Shown here piece after piece: positions 10,876-23,300 of a stretch of DNA of 64,000 bases. Every line of letters starts with the position of its first letter. Position 1 is the first letter of the stretch. The DNA is from Amyloporia xantha (lineage: Eukaryota; Basidiomycota; Agaricomycetes; Polyporales; Adustoporiaceae): NCBI GenBank assembly GCA_036971615.1, contig JAYKKR010000001.1:2852001-2916000 (forward strand), given 5' to 3'. The position numbers and the translations under genes are program-made. A model generated the notes under the pieces. That model was not told the DNA's origin, ran no database searches, and saw only the letters and a list, made by a program, of their open reading frames with translations.

Positions 10876-11183
10876 CCGGCCACCAATAGTTCCGCGATAC
10901 TAACTCGAGGGTCTTGGCCCGACCAGGGTGACCAGCTGCAGGCGCGTCGTGGTGGATTTTGACGATATCACACCGAAGCTCTGCATTTTTTGGGACATAG
11001 ACGCATCCTCGAAATAGCAGAAGTCCTTGCTCGGCATTCCACTCGGTGAAGTCACGCTGCAGGCGGGGCGGGCCTAGATTTTGAATCTTTTCCAAGGCAT
11101 CCGCCACCTCCCGGTCCTTGTCCGAACATTCACAAATGCGCTTCAGCAGCAATCGATCTGCCACAACTGCTGCATGCCCACGC
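10876..11183 (-). pseudogene. Element C integrase N-terminus, fragment between element A and the KDZ element
   Basis: The minus strand reads a Ty3/gypsy linker and H2C2 integrase start (LFRGCVYVPKN, KIHHDAPAAGHPGRAKTLEL, NYWWP). The element A LTR interrupts it at the WWP motif. On its other side it is contiguous, in frame, with the RNase H end of C at 29481 once the 18.3-kb element and one TSD copy are removed (join RGH-AAVVADRL). The rest of the integrase and C's expected 3' end are not found left of element A. Confidence 0.85.
11175..11183. repeat. Left target-site duplication of the KDZ element
   Basis: TGCCCACGC, repeated at 29472-29480. A single copy restores element C's reading frame. 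Confidence 0.85.
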
Positions 11184-11655
11184 GAGCCCATTCAGTCATT
11201 ATAGCCTACTCTATAGGGAGAGATATGGGTGAAATTTTTATTACTTAGTAAGGAGAGCGGACGTCGGCCGACGCCATCGCTATAGCCTGCAGTGCAGGGT
11301 CGGCCGAGAGGGTATAATATAGCCTGTAGATACGGCGCGGCCGAGTGCGCCATATTTCCGTAGTATATTCTCGCCTTCAAGTAGTGTCGGCCCAGGGCTA
11401 TAATATAGCCTTTAGATACGGCGCGGCCGAGTGCGCCATATTATCGTGGTCTATTCTCGCCTTGAAGTAGTGTCGGCCGAGGGCTATAATATAGCCTTTA
11501 GATACGGCGCGGCCGAGTGCGCCATATTTCTGCGGTATATTCTCGCCTTCAAGTAGTGTCGGCCGAGGGCTATAATATAGCCTGTAGACACGGCGCGGCC
11601 GACTGCGCCATATTATCGTGGTATATTCTCGCCTTGAAGTAGTATATTCCGCCCT
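11184..11655. repeat. Left terminal inverted repeat with 87-bp subterminal array
   Basis: The first ~130 bp match the reverse complement of the right end almost perfectly. Four 86-87-bp units follow, beginning near 11311, 11398, 11484 and 11570, each with TATAATATAGCC, GCGCGGCCGAGTGCGCC and a TATATTCTCGCC element. Confidence 0.9.
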
Positions 11656-13936
11656 ATTGTTTCCTTTTCTACGCTTTAATTATATGCATTTCAATAAATC
11701 TCATGCTGTATGTATAATAATAATAATGCCTCGCCATCCATTAGGCTTTGCAATCTGTCATTCATCACGACGTTTCGTGTGTGGTCAGGTCAGTGGTGTG
11801 ACTACAATTCAAAGCGCAAGGACTGATTGGCCATTTCCGACGGCTCCATACACCCCACCCAAGACACGCGCAGAGACAGGGCCATCTTACATGTGTCCTT
11901 CAAAGGATCCAGCTGTGTGGACCCTTTGTGGGACACAGATCCAATGGCCATCTCAAGCGGCAGCATCGCGCTATATTCTACCGCTATACATATTTCATGT
12001 ACGCTAAGGTCATTTGAACTGGATCTACCCACCTACCAGCATCTAATACATATTCTCGCCCAACCCAAGACACGCGCAGAGACTGGGCCATCTGATATGT
12101 GTCCTTCAAAGGATCCAGCTGTCTGGACCCTCTGCGGGACACAGATCCAATGGCCATCTCCAGCGGCAGCATGCGCTATGGAATCATGGCGCCACCATGT
12201 CCAGACGCGCTATGCAACCATGCGCCACGTACCTTGCCTGCCACATTGTGAGGCGTATGGCACGCAGGTGTTATGATGTGCTGGCGCTGTTGGACGGGGC
12301 CATTTCATCCTTGCTACCCTGGGTCACCCAGAGGAATCGAATCACCGTCCACGTTTTGAGAGTACCCCTGATGCTGATGGACAATTCAGCTGCATCCGGA
12401 GTACTCATGGCGCGGAAGGCAACTCGATTCCACTGGTGAACGTAGAGAGCAAGGAGTTAATGGGTTTATCCAACAGCGCCTTGCATGAATGAGTCAGACT
12501 CCAGACAGGAAGACTTGACTTATGTTCCTCCGAGCCGCATACCTGTGGCTCAGAAGGACATAAGTCAAATGGGCCTTGTCCGGCGGCGACGGGCGCCAGC
12601 AGGTGTTATGATGTGCTGGCGCTGTTGGACTGGGCCATTTCATCCTTGCTGCCCTGGGTCAGCCAGAGGAATCGAATCGCCGTCCACGTTTTGAGAGTAC
12701 CCCTGATGCTGATGGACAAATCAGCTGCATCCGGAGTACTCATGGCGCTGAGGGCAACTCGATTCCACTGGTGAACGTAGAGAGCAAGGAGTTAATGGGT
12801 TAATCCAACAGCGCCTTGCATGAATGAGTCAGACTCCAGACAGGAAGACTTGACTTATGTTCCTCCGAGCCGCATACCTGTGGCTCAGAAGGACATAAGT
12901 CAAATGGGCCTTGTCCGGCGGCGACGGGCGCCATCTGATGGCGAAGTGCATGCGCGCTCATGCTCGCTGTTGGGAGATGGCGCTATGGCTCGCCTGACAG
13001 GGCGCCTTCATCTATGGTCTTCAGAGCCGCATACCTGTGGCTCTGAGGGCCACAGACTGAAGTTGCGCTGTCCGGCGGCGACGGGCGCCATCTGATGGCG
13101 CCGTGCATGGCGCGCTTATGCTCACTGTTGGGAGATGGCGCTATGGCTCGCCAGACAGGGCGCCTTCATCTATGCTCTTCAGAGCCGCTTACCTGTGGCT
13201 CCGAAGGTCATAGAAGAAGGGGCCTCGTTCAGCGGCTATATGCGCCATCCGATGGCGCCGTGCATGGCGCGCTCATGCTCACTGTTGGGAGATGGCGCTA
13301 TGGCTCGCCAGACAGGGCGCCTTCATCTATGCTCTTCAGAGCCGCATACCTGTGGCTCCGAAGGTCATAGATGAAGCCGCCTCGTTCAGCGGCAATATGC
13401 GCCATCCGATGGCGCCGTGCATGGCGCGCGCAGGCGAGGCACATGGTGCGCAGCCGGCGTGATGTGCTGGCGTTCTCGACCTGCATGATTCCTCAATGCT
13501 ACCCTGGATGAATCGAATCGCCATCCAACCATTGTTGGATGGCCATCCGATTCAGCTGCTTGAATACCAAGGCCATTGAAGAATTGGCTGGCGCAGAAGG
13601 ACGTCATGCATTTATGCACTCACCGCGCAGACGAAACGGATACATACGCCACCTGAAAACACCCACCTTTGACATGGCGCGATGTCCAAAGAGCATGATT
13701 TGCTGGCGTCCTCGAGCTCGGCCATTCGTCAATGCTACCCCGAAGTTAAGCGTCTGAATCGCATCGCCATCCACATGATTGGATGGTAATGTGATTCAGC
13801 CGCTTAAATACAAGGTCCATTGAACAAATGGGAGACGCTGGGGACGTCATGCACTCGTGCTCATAAAGGCAGCGACAAGAAATACATACAGACGACGGCG
13901 AGATCCACCTACGACATGGCGCGCAGAGACCCGGTC
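11656..13936. repeat. Non-coding, internally repeated left shoulder of the KDZ element
   Basis: No gene is supported. Three repeat families lie in tandem: a ~115-bp unit twice (about 11856-11975 and 12062-12172, with CTTCAAAGGATCCAGCTGT); a ~335-bp unit twice (about 12264-12600 and 12595-12930, with GTTATGATGTGCTGGCGCTG); and a ~155-bp unit in about three to four copies (12945-13440, with GGGAGATGGCGCTATGGCTC). Short ORFs here follow the repeats and are not genes. Confidence 0.7.
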
Positions 13937-14689
13937 TCACTCCTCATCTGGCAACAGCACCTCTTTGAAGGCGTCCAACATCCTTGTGAGGTCGCCGGCA
14001 TCGCGATGGCGGCTCTCGGCGAAGCGGGTGACCAGGCGTTCGACGTCATCCAATCGATGGCTGACCGCTCTCATATTGCGGTAGTTGACTTGATAGGTGT
14101 CTCCGCGACGCTATGCGGCAATCGATGCAATTTATGTGAATGAATGTGTTGAAAAGGTGGGAGCGGGGTGGCGACTTACTCTGTCATGCAGTGGATACTT
14201 CCACCATGCTGGAAGGTGACTGGGAGGGTCGTCTGGCCAAGTCCACCACGCGGGCTCGGTTTCCGTGTGCAGCTTCTGTAGCTGCAAGGATGGCGGCGAG
14301 GCGAGCGGCGTGAACGGCTGTATCTCGAGGACGTGGATCCGTGGGACGGCCCCAAAGACGGTGGCGTCGCTGATCTTGCGGACGACGTCGGGGAGCTCGA
14401 CGTCGGTGACGCCGACGAGGGCGAGGCGGCCAAGGCAGTCGCGAAGGGCTTCCTGCTGAGCGTCAGAGCAGACACGTTGGGGAAGGCGAAGCTTACCATT
14501 TCCATGCGGAGGCCAATCTCCCACCGCGCCAAGGTGATGTCGGCCAGCCACCTTGTCTCTACCGGCGGCGACAGACATGATGGTCGCTAGCGCCTGCTCG
14601 CAGCGCCAGGCATAGTATGAGATCAGTCGGCGGTTGATAGCGATGAGGCTGGAGAGGGACTGTTCGCGATTCTTCAAGGCGAGAGCCAT
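13937..14689 (-). CDS. Small helical protein of unknown function, KDZ cargo (5' exon uncertain)
   Basis: Three pieces are visible on the minus strand. From ATG 14689 a helical segment begins MALALKNREQSLSS. A central part follows (ETRWLADITLARWEIG, then after a 41-nt intron EALRDCLGRLALVGVTDVEL and WWTWPDDPPSHLPAWWKYPL). The last exon, after a clear GTAAGT...TAG intron, reads RRGDTYQVNYRNM and ends LLPDEE at 13937. The junction into the last exon keeps frame. The first and central pieces are in different frames with no good intron between them, so either a one-base indel or a missed exon lies near 14570. No known domain. It is divergent from the transposase by about 275 bp, so the two may share a promoter. 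Confidence 0.5.
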
Positions 14690-14964
14690 TGCGCCGTGGG
14701 GTGAATGGGTTGGTAGGCCAAGGCGAAATGCAAGGCGAATTTGAGGAGTCGATGGTGGATCGGGTGATCGCCTCGAGGGAAGGTCATGGCGAAGATCCGT
14801 CGGAGATAAGCATCGGCCAAGTATCTGAAGGTGATCGCGTGGATATGATCCGTTGTTGATAAGGGATCAGGAGGCAGGGGCGTGAGAGATCGCCATTCAG
14901 TATGAAAAGGAAGCTGTCATGGATCACAATAAGCCAATTGTCATCTGTCCGCAGTGATACGGCC
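14690..14964. promoter_or_regulatory. Divergent promoter between small gene and KDZ transposase
   Basis: About 275 bp separate the two divergent start codons. Sequence alone suggests a shared regulatory region; no clear TATA box is assigned. Confidence 0.3.
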
Positions 14965-17900
14965 ATGGCCCGCACGAAGAAGCAACATGTCAGTGGCGAT
15001 GCGGTGTTCGTGCGTCGCGAAGAACGGCGAACTGCAAGAGGCGCCGTCACATACGTTCCCAAGGAAGCACCGCTACCGCGTGCGCATGTGCCGACAAGCG
15101 CATCAAGATCGCCGTCGAAATCCCCCTCTAAAGCCGCGTCTCATGACGCATATTCCGAACCCGTGCAGGAGCATGTGGTGTTTGACGATGTGATGCCGAT
15201 GAAGAGTCTGCACAAGGTGAGTACCGTTGCCTTATTTGGGTCGCTCAATGTCAACGCCGAAGGCGGGCAGTCGCAGAACGACTTTATGCGCGAATGGCTT
15301 CCACTTCGCGATGTGTATCTAAGCCACATCATCGAGCTAGAAGCTCCACCAGGTGAGAGACGATGCAGCAAATGCGCTGATGCGCATGGCGATTGGCGCT
15401 GCTTGGAATGCTTTGGGCGCCCCGTGTATTGCGAGGACTGCCTGCAGTTGACGCATCGCCGCATGCCGCTGCATCGGGTGGAGAAGTGGGCGGATGGGTT
15501 CTTCGAACCGGCGTGGCTTCGGGAGGTTGGGGTGCGGATGCATCTCGGGCATGATGGCGAACCATGTGTGGATGCGGAGTCCCCGATCACGCCGCTGGAT
15601 GGGGATGCTGATAGCGATGGCGAAGACGACGACGTGAGTGACGCCGGGGACAATGAAGAGGATGAAGAGCCAATCAAAGCGGACTCGACGGCGCCGCGAA
15701 GTCACTACGCATTTGACACTTTGACCATTGTAGATGTTACGGGGATGCATAGCCTGGACGTTGTGTGGTGTCGGTGCGATAACAGGCTCACTCGAGACCT
15801 GCAACTATTGGACATGGGCCTCTATCCTGGGAGCACCAAGCGGCCACGCACTGCGTTCACATTTCGGGTGTTGGATGATTTTTGCTTACCAACAAGGAGT
15901 GCAAAACCTCGGGGATGAATTACTACAGCAAGCTTCGACGTGTCACAAACTCCGCGTTCCCGCATTCAGTGCAGGTAAGCCGCTATGTGCATATGAAGCT
16001 GTTTTCGCCGTTGAGAAGGGGCTAGAACCGTTACAGAGAGCTTCTGCGGGTGTCCCGCCAATGGCGAAACCTCAAATACCGCAAATGGCATGGATATGGT
16101 CATGGCGCCTCCAACGCGATACCAGCTGGTGGCCTCGCTTTGGGGTGCCCGGCATGTCCCAAGCCTGGCGTGAATCTCGCTTCCGGATGGCGTGATGACC
16201 CCGTACAGTGAGCCATGTAAGACGTTTTTGGGCGGCATGTGTAACGCGATAGCAGATGGAAGTACATGAGGAGCATCGTAATGGACGGCAACTTTAGCGC
16301 GGAGCATCTCAAGATGCGTCGCCCAGAGGACGACGTCATTCTCAGCGATGGCGGCAGCTTTCATGGTGGGCGATGACACCTACAAGAAGCATCTCGCTGT
16401 CGCCATCGAGCATAAAGAGGTCCGTGATCGACTCCTAGTGGATGAACCGTTGGACGCTCATAGCCTATGTAGAAATCCTTCTGTCACGATCATCGCGCCG
16501 TCAACCAGGCGAATGCAGATCGCCATAACCTTGAAGCCACGGGGATTGGCGCCGCGGCCTGTGCGCGCCATGGGTTTTTCATGCCGCATGCGGTGGTTGA
16601 TTTCCAGAAAGGCGAGAGGTAAGTGGTTTGCTATTTCCTTTGTTCACTTACACCCGCCATCAGACAGATGAACATGGATTACGCGCTGAGCGAGGTCCTC
16701 GCCACCATGGCGGGTATCCAGGTGCTGCTGGTGATGTACGACATCATGTGTCAATACGGCATCAATCTCATGAAGCGGTTTGGGGAGAGTGAGTATTTGC
16801 ACATGCCGCCGAACGTGGAGATACGGCGCGGAATAGGCCTGTTTCATGTCCACGGCCATCAAGACACATGCTTTCCTCGCTACTCACCCAACTTCATTCC
16901 CGGTGCTGGTCAGATTGATGGCGAAGTGATTGAAACCCTTTGGGCGCCGTTGAATCTCATTTCGGGTAGCACACGCGGCATGACCACAGCACATAGAAAG
17001 GAAGTCATTGACGATCACATGAATGATTCCAATTGGAAGAAGTTGACCGGGATGGGTGGGCCAACCTTGACATTGGTGGAGAGGTTGATTGACTGTGGCT
17101 TCAACAGCGAACACCCTTGTTAGGAAATGGCGAAAGGCCAAAGCCGGCGCCACGGAGAGCGGGGATGTGTTGGAGTTCATTGAGAGATCGAGCACGGAGG
17201 AGCAGCTAGGAGAGTGGCGAGCCGCTGAGGGCGAGGCGCTCGCCATGCGTGACGCTAAAATCAGCGCGATGGATGTCTTTGACGTGCAGATGAGAAAGGG
17301 TGAGAGTGCACACTAGAGGGTACGGCCATGATTAATGATGTGGCGCAGCACCCACCCGGATGCAGATCCAACTTCAACTAACGCATAACGGAAACATCGC
17401 AACATCGCCATCAGGGCGTAGCTGCATGGATAGCCACGGGCATGAAGATTCAGGAATTGCAGTAGGTAGCGTCATTGAACATCGGGTGCCAAGCTCACAA
17501 CAGGTCTTAGGTTGGTCATTAGCCAACTGAAACGGAAGATGGGCCGGCATCCGCTGGTGGCGGACCGCCTTGCGCTGGAGGAGCGCCGTCAGCGCCTTCA
17601 GAAGCGTATAGTGACATTCGAGTCCAAAGCCGCTTCGTACATTCCACTTGTGGCCGAGCCCGATGGGGATGGCGCCTCAGAGGCTTATGACGGGTCTGAA
17701 TGGGATGCACTGGAGGAAGATGTCAATCCTCTTGATGAGATTTACACCGGTGAGATCGATTCTGGAATCCAGCCTGAGAGCGCCATCATTTCGCTTCCAT
17801 CGCAGCTTGGCTACGATGTTGTCGTGGCCAGCGGTTTAGAGGACATCGCTTCGGAGGAGTTGAGTTTGCGCATTGGGCAGGCCAATGACGCCCTTCATCA

Positions 17901-18528
17901 GATTCGCCTCGCCATTGGTTACAAGTCAGTGCTGTTTCGTACGGCGGTTCGTCATGCAAAGAGCCAGCGCCAAAAGCTCTGGTCCTGGGACGAGGTCATC
18001 TCCACGCAGAGGGCGGTGCTAGAGAACGTGCGCATTTACAGTCAAAGCCGCCACGCCATCCTCGCTCTGAATCCGACTGACGCCATCAAAGCGCGCTTCC
18101 GTGCCATTCAACATGATGACCTCAAGGCGATCACCGCGCTGCTGGACAACTCCATCCGAGGAACACGGCAGGACAAGTTGTCCTGGATATGGACCGTAGA
18201 CATCGAGGGCGATTCAACGCAGTCCAACTGGTTGACGGAGTGTGAGTGCGCTTGTGGTCCGTCCAATGCCCGCAATGCTGACTGCAGCGCGCCAGTGCAT
18301 CACGTCAACTGGTTCCGTGCAAAATCACGTAAGGATAGGTGGGCGGAGGAGTTTGTCATGGTCACGGCAGAGATGGCGTGGACGCAGGCGAGCTTCCATA
18401 ACAAGGCGAACCTATGGCGCTCCCGCCTCTATGGGCCTCCAGGTCATGTATGCTATGCGCGCCGTCAGGTCTCGCTGTGGACGCGCATGGCGGAGCATGC
18501 CGCTTCTCGCTTTAATACATGTGTGTGA
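14965..18528 (+). pseudogene. KDZ-family transposase with CxC2-type cysteine cluster (nine exons, three apparent frameshifts)
   Basis: Exons: 14965-15216, 15271-15974, 16026-16207, 16256-16419, 16473-16618, 16664-17055, 17108-17299, 17349-17461, 17511-18528. The N-terminus has the cysteine cluster (CSKCADAHGDWRCLECF, then CEDCLQLTH). The central KDZ core follows: TAFTFRVLDDF, MNYYSKLRRVTNSAFPH, IVMDGNFSAEHLKMRRPEDD, ATGIGAAACARHG, MYDIMCQY, GLFHVHGHQDTCFPRYSPNF, IDGEVIETLWAPLN, TAHRKEVIDDHMND. The C-terminal helical part includes VNWFRAKSRKDRWAEEF. Frame is lost at a T run (15879-15883, one T short), at 16359-16361 (one T extra) and near 17416 (one base extra). Every intron boundary otherwise joins conserved motifs, so decay is recent or the indels are sequencing errors. 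Start chosen at MARTKKQH. Convergent with TET/JBP, 74 bp apart. Confidence 0.88.
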
Positions 18529-18601
18529 TGGTTCGCCATTCACGACCCTACTAGATACACAAACATAGACTTGACACAAATACAGATCTGTGTATGCAAC
18601 C

Positions 18602-19861
18602 TTAAGTCCACTCCATCCAGTGCGGTGCCTTGACATTCATCGCGGCATGCACTGAGTCCCTCATAAAATAAGCGTAGCATATGCGCTCTCCATCGCATCT
18701 CTGAACGCCATGGCGCAGAAGCTTTCCGCAAAGCGCAACTACGCTACCCGCCTTGTAGTCTATAGCGATATTTGGACCATCCAGCTGCATTTCCAATGCG
18801 CCGTAGCTCCCTACCGTGGTGAGAAGGTCGAACCACTGCTTGCGCGAGTTTTTGTCGCGGTGTAGCGGCGTCTCGCGATTGCTGATGACCTGAACGCCAT
18901 TGAAGATCGAAGACCAAGCGCTTACTATTGCGGGATACTCCACTTCGCCAAGAAGCGACTCCATGCATGTATGTCCCGCAGCATACAGGTCGGGATGCAT
19001 GATGGACATCATGCCGGATAGGATGGCGGCTGATTCACGGATGGCGGTCAACCATCGCCATCCACTCTGGCCATCTTTATCGCGTAAGCTCGCCGAAGGC
19101 AGCATTGGGTCCAATGGGCCCTGGATGTATGCGCCGTCATTCGCCAGTCATCAGAGTTAAGGGATCGTCAGCGTACCGTGTGACCCAGCGCGTGCCATCC
19201 TGGAGACAGATTGACAGTCCCCGGAGGTGTGGTGCAGGTTGATCGATCGCGGAAATATGCTTCATGGTTTCGCCAACTGACCCCCGGGGCTTTACGCATC
19301 AGTTGTGTTGATAGGTGGGCCGTCGCCAATTGTATCTCCCTCTGCCGACACAGCGTAGTGAGCACGGTGCATGGCGGAAGATGAATGAGCCCACCTGGCG
19401 ATTCACATGAAGGACGCCCGGAAGCACCCATGCTAGGATGCGCGAGTGCTGGTCGAGGAGCACGCAGGGTTCATCTAGAACCACGGTGGTGTCTGGGAGG
19501 AGAGGCGGCCATTTAGTCTTGAGCTGCGCCTCCAGATTCACGTTCTGTCCGGTGTTGCCCACGCCTATAGCATCAGAATACCGGTCAATGTCCCAGGATA
19601 AGCGCACTACTTTCCGGTCAGCGCAGCATGAGTAGATGCCCACAGCATCCAAGAGTACACACCAGGTTTGATATATGCCTTTGCGAGCTGGTGCGCGATC
19701 TGGCTGCATTCGACGACGATATCGGCGCGGATATGTGTGGGAGGCTGTGGGTTTCTCAGTTGTCCGGCTGCATTCCGAAGCTTGTGTAGCCAAAACTGAA
19801 ACATATCGCGCATGCAAGCTGCCAATGTGTCGCTGAGCTCCAAGCCGCTGCCCGCTATCAT
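18602..19861 (-). CDS. TET/JBP-family 2-oxoglutarate/Fe(II) dioxygenase (intact, four exons)
   Basis: Exons 19861-19663, 19564-19395, 19341-19177, 19120-18602 sum to 1053 nt (350 aa) with no frame break. N-terminal helices are followed by NVNLEAQLKTKWPPLLPD, then SRILAWVLPGVL, NLSPGWHALGH and the dioxygenase core. The Fe(II) ligands appear as HRD in TPLHRDKNSR and the distal His in KLLRHGVQ; the 2-oxoglutarate-binding Arg is in GERICYAYFMRD. Families of this type oxidise 5-methylcytosine (TET) or thymine (JBP) in DNA; which base this one uses cannot be told from sequence. Fungal expansions of TET/JBP are known to associate with KDZ transposons, and here it sits tail-to-tail with the transposase. 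It is the only element gene besides the repeats with no apparent lesion. A further 5' exon upstream of 19861 is possible. Confidence 0.88.
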
Positions 19862-20309
19862 GGCTTACAGACGAGATGGATGGAGATACACGCCCCATCT
19901 CGCATTATTGCTCAATCTGCCATCTACTGACCATGCTGCAACAGCATGTCCATTAGCTTTGCACACTTGTTTGGTCGATCACATCGTTGAGCAAGCGCCG
20001 GCAAGATCAGGCCCAGCCGATCGGCAAGGCGTGATCCGGTGATCGAGGCGCGTCATTGGCATGTGGACCGCGATTCTCGACCACGGCGCCATTACGCCGG
20101 GGCCTCGGCCTGTGAGATGCCGCGCTCCGCCGGAGGGATGCCGGTCGGGTCTGCCCCGACATGGACGCTTGCAGTGTAAGAGAGATCAGCGGGGTTAGAA
20201 CAGGACGAAAGTATCACCGGAGGTCAGACACGTCTGGGCAAATGTTCAGTTGGGAGTGCCCAAGTGTCTGTCATCCTGAGAGCATCTCGGTCTGCTTGTT
20301 GTCCTCGCC
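19862..20309. promoter_or_regulatory. Divergent promoter region between TET/JBP and the HMG-like gene
   Basis: About 450 bp of GC-rich sequence between divergent starts. No supported ORF beyond a possible short 5' exon of the TET/JBP gene. Confidence 0.35.
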
Positions 20310-23300
20310 ATGGGAATAGCTATCCTGCAGGCATATCTAGACAAGATCCCAGAGCAAATAGAGCGATGGCGCAACACCAAAGGCACTGCGAGGGCACCCA
20401 TTGTCGATGAGGCTGTCAATATCCTCATGGAACAATTTGCAGAGCTGACAGATAAAAATGGCCTGAAAAAGGTCAAACCAACAGTTCATGGCATTGTCAT
20501 CTTCGTCATTCACACATTTCTATAGTCCCTGGGGACCTATTTCAGCAACCACTACCGAATCGTAGAACCCCAGGTGCCCATCCCTGGAACGAAAAACGGT
20601 CAGCGAGGGATATGTATCAAGAGGAGCACAAAACAGAGCTGCTAAGGGTGGCCAACGAAAGGACGGGAGGACGAGGTCTGGCCCACCAGGAGATAGGCGC
20701 ATACACCAAGGTAGTGAGCGAGTATTGGGGCAAACTGGATGAGGACGCAAAGGCGGACTACCAGATGAAGGCGGATGCGTTCAACAATGACGCCAAAGAG
20801 GTCAAGGCTGGATCTTCGGCGTGAGTGGGAGCGCGACCTTTGTGCTAAGTTAACGGCAGCTGATGGCGACGCAGGAAAGCGGACAAGGAGCTCATTCCGT
20901 TTCTGAGGAAATACGCTCGAGAGGCATACCGACGCCATGGTGTCAGGATCTTTACGTTGAGTAGCTACAAATCTCCTGATGGGAGAGTCGTCATTCAGGA
21001 GTGAGCAGGCAATTTGTATCGCCTCTCACCGCTCTGACCGCTTTTCACAGACACGACTTCAACGATGAGATGGAGAATGGAAAAGCCTTTTCCAAGGTGG
21101 ACGATTGGCACGCAGATACGATGGTCAAATGGGCCAAGTACAGCACAGAGGCATTTGATAGCAATCGCGAGGCGAGCGTTGACAACGGAGAGGGAACGTC
21201 TCGCGGCACACGGCGAGAGCTGCTGGTCGACGATGGCGGTCTCCCGTTGATACCGCCAATGGATGGCGAGGATGCGCCATCCCTGCCTGTGATGAAATCC
21301 ATGATCAGAGACTTTCTGTCTACTCACTACCGTAAGTCTTGATCCACACGGCGCTCACAAAGACGCTGATGGCGCCATAGAACGGGCTGCAGGAAGCGCC
21401 AAAGAGAAGTGCCCTTGGCGCGCGCTCAAAGTGCGTGGGGCTGAATTTATAGAAGCAGGAATGGTGCCAGACGGCTTCCAATTCGACGATCCGTCGCATA
21501 TGGTCAGGAAGGACATCATCGCGGTCCTGCATCATTGGAGAGCGGCGCAAGAGGCAAACAAGGGGCAGTGCGCGTTCCGCTTCAAGGCATACCTGAAGAG
21601 CAGGGGGACGAGGATTCGGAGCTAATCCCTGCTGTGTATGAGGCGGCGAGAGCACCCAAAGGCGCTAAAGGCAAGGCGGGCCCCAAAAAGAAGAAAAAGA
21701 AGGCGGTGAAAGACGGCAAGGGCAAAGGCGTGCAACGTCTCAGCACCGATGACGATAGCGCCGTGGACGACGACACCGAGCACGAGACTTTCAATCTGGA
21801 CATCGACGTCGGGTCAACTTCCGACGAAGATGATGACAGCGAAGATGCAAAAGGCGCCGCCCCCAATTGGGCGCTGCTTTCACGTAGACGGCGTCAGCAA
21901 TGGCTGGAGGCGGCATCGCCATCGCCAGAATTTCGCGTGATCGTGGACGCGCTGCCTCGCATGATGGTAGTAACTTCATTTTTCTCCGTAAACTAAGGCT
22001 TACCTTGCGAGTGATAGAGTGGGCTGAAGACGACAAAGCGGGCACCGGAAGGCGCCGACTGGGCGACCTGGCACAACCCACATCGACACTTGTCCTATAT
22101 GGTTCATCGCCACGCCCATGGGCTCGATCCAGTGCTGAAGTGGCTCGACTCGAAGCCTTATTTGAACAAGTCCGGCAGGCTGACAGGGGACGTCGGCATG
22201 ATTGAACAAGTGCTCCTCGTGATCGCCATGATAAGCCGCGATCTGACGGCGGCACAGTTCGCCTTCCAGGATCCCGACGCCCCGCCTTCGGACATTCCAC
22301 GCCATGTCAGCGAGAGCGCCATACCCTTCGCCGTGATTGCCCAGAGGCTCGACCCGCATGTATCATCGTTGTGCGCGCTGGTGAAGCAGGCACAATCTGT
22401 GCAAGGCGACGCGCCATCCATGGAAGGTAGCTCTGTCACCCGCAGTAGCACTGCGGCCGCGGCGCAGCCAACACCTTTGGAGGCCCCACCACCGGCGTTG
22501 AAATATGGTCCACCACCGCCCCACGTTCCCAGACAGGGGAAGCCATCACCTCGCCCTCCCATGATGCCCACTGGGAATCTCAACAAGGGTCCACCTCCCC
22601 CACTCCGCCCGAAGCCTCGCCATTTGCAAACCCTGCGGGCGGAACAGGAGCGTCGTACGCCGGACCCGCCAGCGGCATTGGCGAGGGAAGCCGCGCCAAT
22701 CCTCACATCCCCTAAGATAAGGCGATCGCGAGACGCGCATAATGGCCAAGTAGCTCAGCAATCCAGCTCGCCGTTGCCGGAACCTCTGCGAGGCACGCAA
22801 AAACATTCGCTTCCGTTTCCAGTCACAGGAAAACCGCCTCCAGCAAGGCCGCTAATGACCACGGGAAGATCGGTCTTTCCATCCATACCTAAGCGCGCCT
22901 TGGGTATGAGACCGCGTCCACAACTAGAAGAGAGACCGCCATCAATTGACGGCGCACCGCCTTCCTCGCCAATGGCGCCAGGGCGCGCACCACCATCCTC
23001 CCCCATCGCGCTCAATGACGCAACTGTCCGCCGCGGGAGTATGGATTTCTCCTCCTCTCCACCTATTGCGATGAATCAGCTCTCACCCGTTCGAGATATG
23101 AGGGGCCTACAGGTTCATTTCTCCGACCGTGAAAATCATGACAGTGAAGACGAGAGCGACGGCGAGGCCAATCGTGGTCCTTCTCCCTCACTTCCTGTGC
23201 CAAAGCGCAAGACACGCCAAACAGCTCGGCAGGCAAAGGAGATCAATATTCAGGCACTGCCAACGGCAGGCGGGTCCTCGATCACGGGTGCTCTCAACGA

